Assembly (NCBI GenBank): GCA_016199105.1
Contig: JACQHI010000014.1
Coordinates: forward strand, 1 to 6,928
Reading direction: 5' to 3'
DNA: 6,928 bases
Source: Lentisphaerota bacterium
Lineage (GTDB): Bacteria; Verrucomicrobiota; Kiritimatiellia; JAAZAB01
The notes beneath the pieces are model-generated. The model worked only from the letters and a program-made list of their open reading frames with translations, was not told where the DNA came from and did not search any database. Positions 5,681 through 6,928 of the stretch are shown here, piece after piece (positions within the stretch are counted from its first letter, which is position 1; each line of letters starts with the position of its first letter). A program made the translations under genes and the position numbers.

Positions 5681-5730
5681 CCGATATTGGCTACGTTTTC
5701 GGCCTATTCAGCCTTGCGCCAATATACCGG
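5681..5730. repeat. Long-loop inverted repeat upstream of the DUF4190-like gene
   Basis: ATATTGGC at 5684-5691 is exactly complementary to GCCAATAT at 5718-5725, and flanking CCG (5681-5683) and CGG (5728-5730) extend the arms past a 2-base bulge. The loop is 26 bases. It could be a protein-binding site or an RNA hairpin in the leader of the minus-strand series. No T run follows on either strand. Confidence 0.5.
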
Positions 5731-5740
5731 ACAATTCAGT

Positions 5741-5789
5741 CTCGCCACCGACACTAGGACGACGCCCAGGCAGGGTCAAGGCAAGAATC
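5741..5789. repeat. Core block of the heptad element, copy 2
   Basis: The block is collinear with 2541-2589, with four differences over 49 bases, in the same orientation, and is likewise followed by a CAAC-type array. Unlike copy 1, no GTT-type array precedes it, so this copy lacks that arm or carries it elsewhere (compare 5953-5987). Confidence 0.8.
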
Positions 5790-5790
5790 A

Positions 5791-5839
5791 CAAAACGCAA
5801 CGCTCAACAGCCAACAGCCAACGCCCAACGTCCAACAGC
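5791..5839. repeat. CAACNNC heptad array, copy 2
   Basis: Seven units in perfect 7-base register, from CAAAACG at 5791 to CAACAGC at 5833. The 25 bases at 5812-5836 are identical to 2613-2637 of copy 1. Relative to the core, the register differs by one base from copy 1, so a small indel separates the copies. Confidence 0.8.
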
Positions 5840-5870
5840 ATGGACGATGCTCGGGCAGGCGGGCAACACG

Positions 5871-5912
5871 GAACGTCGAACATTGAACGCTGAACTTTAA
5901 ACGTCCAACACA
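5871..5912. repeat. GAACNNN heptad array
   Basis: Six units in 7-base steps: GAACNNN units starting at 5871, 5878, 5885 and 5892, then AAACGTC (5899) and CAACACA (5906). It has the same AAC polarity as the preceding array, from which it is separated by about 31 bases of non-periodic sequence. Confidence 0.7.
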
Positions 5913-5952
5913 TAGCGAAGCCCAAAGAGTCTCAGGTTTGCCTAACTTGGTT

Positions 5953-5987
5953 GTTGAGTGTTGGCTGTTGGGCGTTGGACGTTGAGT
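5953..5987. repeat. GTTGGNN heptad array of reverse polarity
   Basis: Five units in exact 7-base steps start at 5953 (GTTGAGT) and end with an identical GTTGAGT at 5981. The polarity is opposite to the AAC arrays at 5791-5912, with which it could form a long imperfect hairpin. It ends 21 bases before the candidate -35 box of thiS. Confidence 0.75.
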
Positions 5988-6008
5988 TTTATCGGCACCA
6001 CATTCTCA

Positions 6009-6037
6009 TTGACACCAAGGGTGCGCGGGCTAACAAT
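6009..6037 (+). promoter_or_regulatory. Candidate sigma-70-type promoter for thiS-thiG
   Basis: A perfect TTGACA (6009-6014) is followed after 17 bases by AACAAT (6032-6037), which matches the -10 consensus at 4 of 6 positions. It lies about 40 bases before the thiS start, in the only non-repeat stretch of the leader. A single consensus hexamer in GC-rich DNA is meaningful but not proof. No TPP-riboswitch core is recognisable between it and the gene. Confidence 0.35.
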
Positions 6038-6078
6038 TATTTCCGTTGAATGCAAGCGGGGACACAAGGTCGAATTTC

Positions 6079-6279
6079 ATGAAACTCATCGTCAATGGGC
6101 GCGAACACGAGCACCGGGGAGAGGGAACGATCGCCGCCCTGCTCCGCGAAATCGGGGCCGTGAAGGAACACGTGGCCGTGGTGCTCAACCACGAGGTCAT
6201 CGCCGGCGCCCGGCGCGATTCCCTCCGCCTTTCGGAAAAGGACCACGTGGAAATCGTTACCTTCGCGGGCGGCGGTTGA
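6079..6279 (+). CDS. thiS: ThiS, sulfur-carrier protein of thiamine biosynthesis
   Basis: A 66-residue ubiquitin-like protein with the canonical ThiS build: MKLIVNGRE opening strand (1-9), the central helix with IAALLREIG (18-26), HVAVVLNHEVIAG (31-43), a DHVEIVTFAGGG ending (55-66), and the essential C-terminal Gly-Gly. Family knowledge: the C-terminus is adenylated by ThiF and turned into a thiocarboxylate, which gives sulfur to ThiG. The ATG at 6079 is preferred over one 33 bases upstream because it gives the usual family length and opening, and AAGG lies 9 bases before it. Only three bases separate its stop from the thiG ATG, so they form an operon. The thiamine partners (thiF, thiH or thiO, thiE) are not in the window. 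Confidence 0.95.
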   Translation: MKLIVNGREHEHRGEGTIAALLREIGAVKEHVAVVLNHEVIAGARRDSLRLSEKDHVEIVTFAGGG

Positions 6280-6282
6280 ACC

Positions 6283-6928
6283 ATGGAAGGCCCCCTGAAA
6301 TTGGGTTCGCAAACGTTTTCCTCCCGGCTGCTGCTCGGCACCGGAAAGTTCTCCTCCGTCGAGACCATGGTCAGGGCCATCCGGGCGGCCGGCACGCAAC
6401 TGGTCACCGTGGCCCTGCGCCGGTTCAACCGGGACCTGCCCGCGGACGATCTTTACACGCCCCTGTCCAAAATTCCCGGACTCATCATCATGCCGAACAC
6501 CTCGGGCGCCCAGAACGCCAGGGAAGCCGTGCAGGCCGCGCTGATCGGACGGGAACTCAGCGGGAGCCCCTTCGTCAAGCTGGAGATCCATCCCAACCCG
6601 CATCACCTGATGCCGGATCCCATCGAAACGTTCGAGGCGGCCCGGCAACTGGTGGCCGAGAAGTTCGTGGTGCTCCCCTACATGCCGGCTGATCCGGTGC
6701 TGGCGCGACGCCTGGAAGACATCGGCTGCGCCGCCGTGATGCCGCTGGGGTCCGCCATCGGCAGCGGGCGCGGCCTGGCCACCGCGGAAATGCTCCGGCT
6801 GATCGTCCGGGACAGCCGCATCCCCGTGATCGTGGATGCCGGGCTTCGCGCTCCGTCGGAGGCCGCCGCCGCCATTGAAATGGGCTGCGACGCCGTACTG
6901 GTGAACAGCTCGATCGCGGCGGCCGGCG
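6283..6928 (+). CDS. thiG: ThiG, thiazole synthase, cut by the right window edge
   Basis: The first 215 codons are present and the family is about 255 residues long, so about 40 C-terminal residues are missing. ThiG condenses 1-deoxy-D-xylulose 5-phosphate, dehydroglycine and the ThiS thiocarboxylate into the thiazole phosphate of thiamine, in a TIM-barrel. Seen: SRLLLGTGKF (14-23), TQLVTVALRR (38-47), MPNTSGAQNA (70-79), KLEIHP with K99 at the place of the Schiff-base lysine, FVVLPYMPADP, GCAAVMPLGSAIGSG, VIVDAGLRAPSEAA and GCDAVLVNSSIA, all in the expected order. The DNA is very GC-rich (48 of 60 bases at 6721-6780). The start follows thiS by three bases. Confidence 0.97.
   Translation, partial: MEGPLKLGSQTFSSRLLLGTGKFSSVETMVRAIRAAGTQLVTVALRRFNRDLPADDLYTPLSKIPGLIIMPNTSGAQNAREAVQAALIGRELSGSPFVKLEIHPNPHHLMPDPIETFEAARQLVAEKFVVLPYMPADPVLARRLEDIGCAAVMPLGSAIGSGRGLATAEMLRLIVRDSRIPVIVDAGLRAPSEAAAAIEMGCDAVLVNSSIAAAG

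Larger units (their letters stand above)
5635..6078. other. Divergent intergenic region filled by repeat arrays
   Basis: This 444-base gap separates the minus-strand gene series from the plus-strand thiS-thiG operon and holds no credible gene. From left to right it contains a long-loop inverted repeat (5681-5730), the second copy of the heptad-element core (5741-5789), three heptad arrays (5791-5839, 5871-5912, 5953-5987), and a candidate promoter for thiS. ORFs crossing it are low-complexity translations of the repeats. Confidence 0.75.

Noticed and set aside
5354..5893. Plus-strand open frame of 179 codons ending in the repeat arrays
   Set aside because: It is antisense to the DUF4190-like gene in its first half, and its second half is repeat sequence with no protein features.
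6009..6078. Possible TPP riboswitch before thiS, suggested by GGGTGCGCGGGCT at about 6020
   Set aside because: The conserved CTGAGA box and the downstream ACCTGATCTGG...GCGTAGGGA-type segment are both absent, and only about 40 bases separate the motif from the start codon.
6037..6648. Minus-strand open frame of 203 codons under thiS-thiG
   Set aside because: It is the antisense shadow of two unmistakable thiamine genes.

Overview
The window is a compact, mostly GC-rich bacterial segment. It carries seven protein genes on the minus strand (two of them small) and a thiamine operon start on the plus strand. The organism cannot be fixed from the sequence. A formylglycine-type sulfatase near a five-bladed-propeller glycosidase-like protein, REP-type hairpin clusters, and degenerate 7-bp 'CAACNNC/GTTGGNN' arrays together suggest an uncultured member of the Planctomycetes-Verrucomicrobia-Lentisphaerae/Hydrogenedentes kind. 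That placement is an inference of low to moderate confidence.

Layout, in the direction of minus-strand transcription (right to left): a DUF4190-like membrane protein (5634-5317); an exported protein of unknown function (5196-4486); an exported YdcF/SanA-type DUF218 protein (4442-3834); a HEAT-repeat + zinc-ribbon + PD-(D/E)XK nuclease-like fusion (3770-2847); a tiny two-helix membrane protein (2839-2612); a heptad-repeat element (about 2447-2647); a glycosidase-like beta-propeller protein (2440-935); a REP/BIME-like hairpin cluster (734-899); a DUF2786-like small protein (680-243); and, overlapping it by 4 bases, the 5' part of a sulfatase that runs off the left edge.

On the plus strand, after a 444-base intergenic region dominated by a second copy of the heptad element (5741-5987), a thiS-thiG pair begins (6079 onward). 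ThiS carries sulfur on its C-terminal Gly-Gly and ThiG forms the thiazole of thiamine. thiG is cut by the right edge.

The most noteworthy parts are the heptad-periodic repeat element, present twice with a nearly identical 49-bp core and arms of opposite polarity, and the HEAT/Zn-ribbon/nuclease fusion with its closely spaced two-TM partner. The last codons of that partner are written by the heptad repeat. The sulfatase and glycosidase-like proteins both lack a visible signal peptide, which hints at cytoplasmic handling of a sulfated or decorated glycan.
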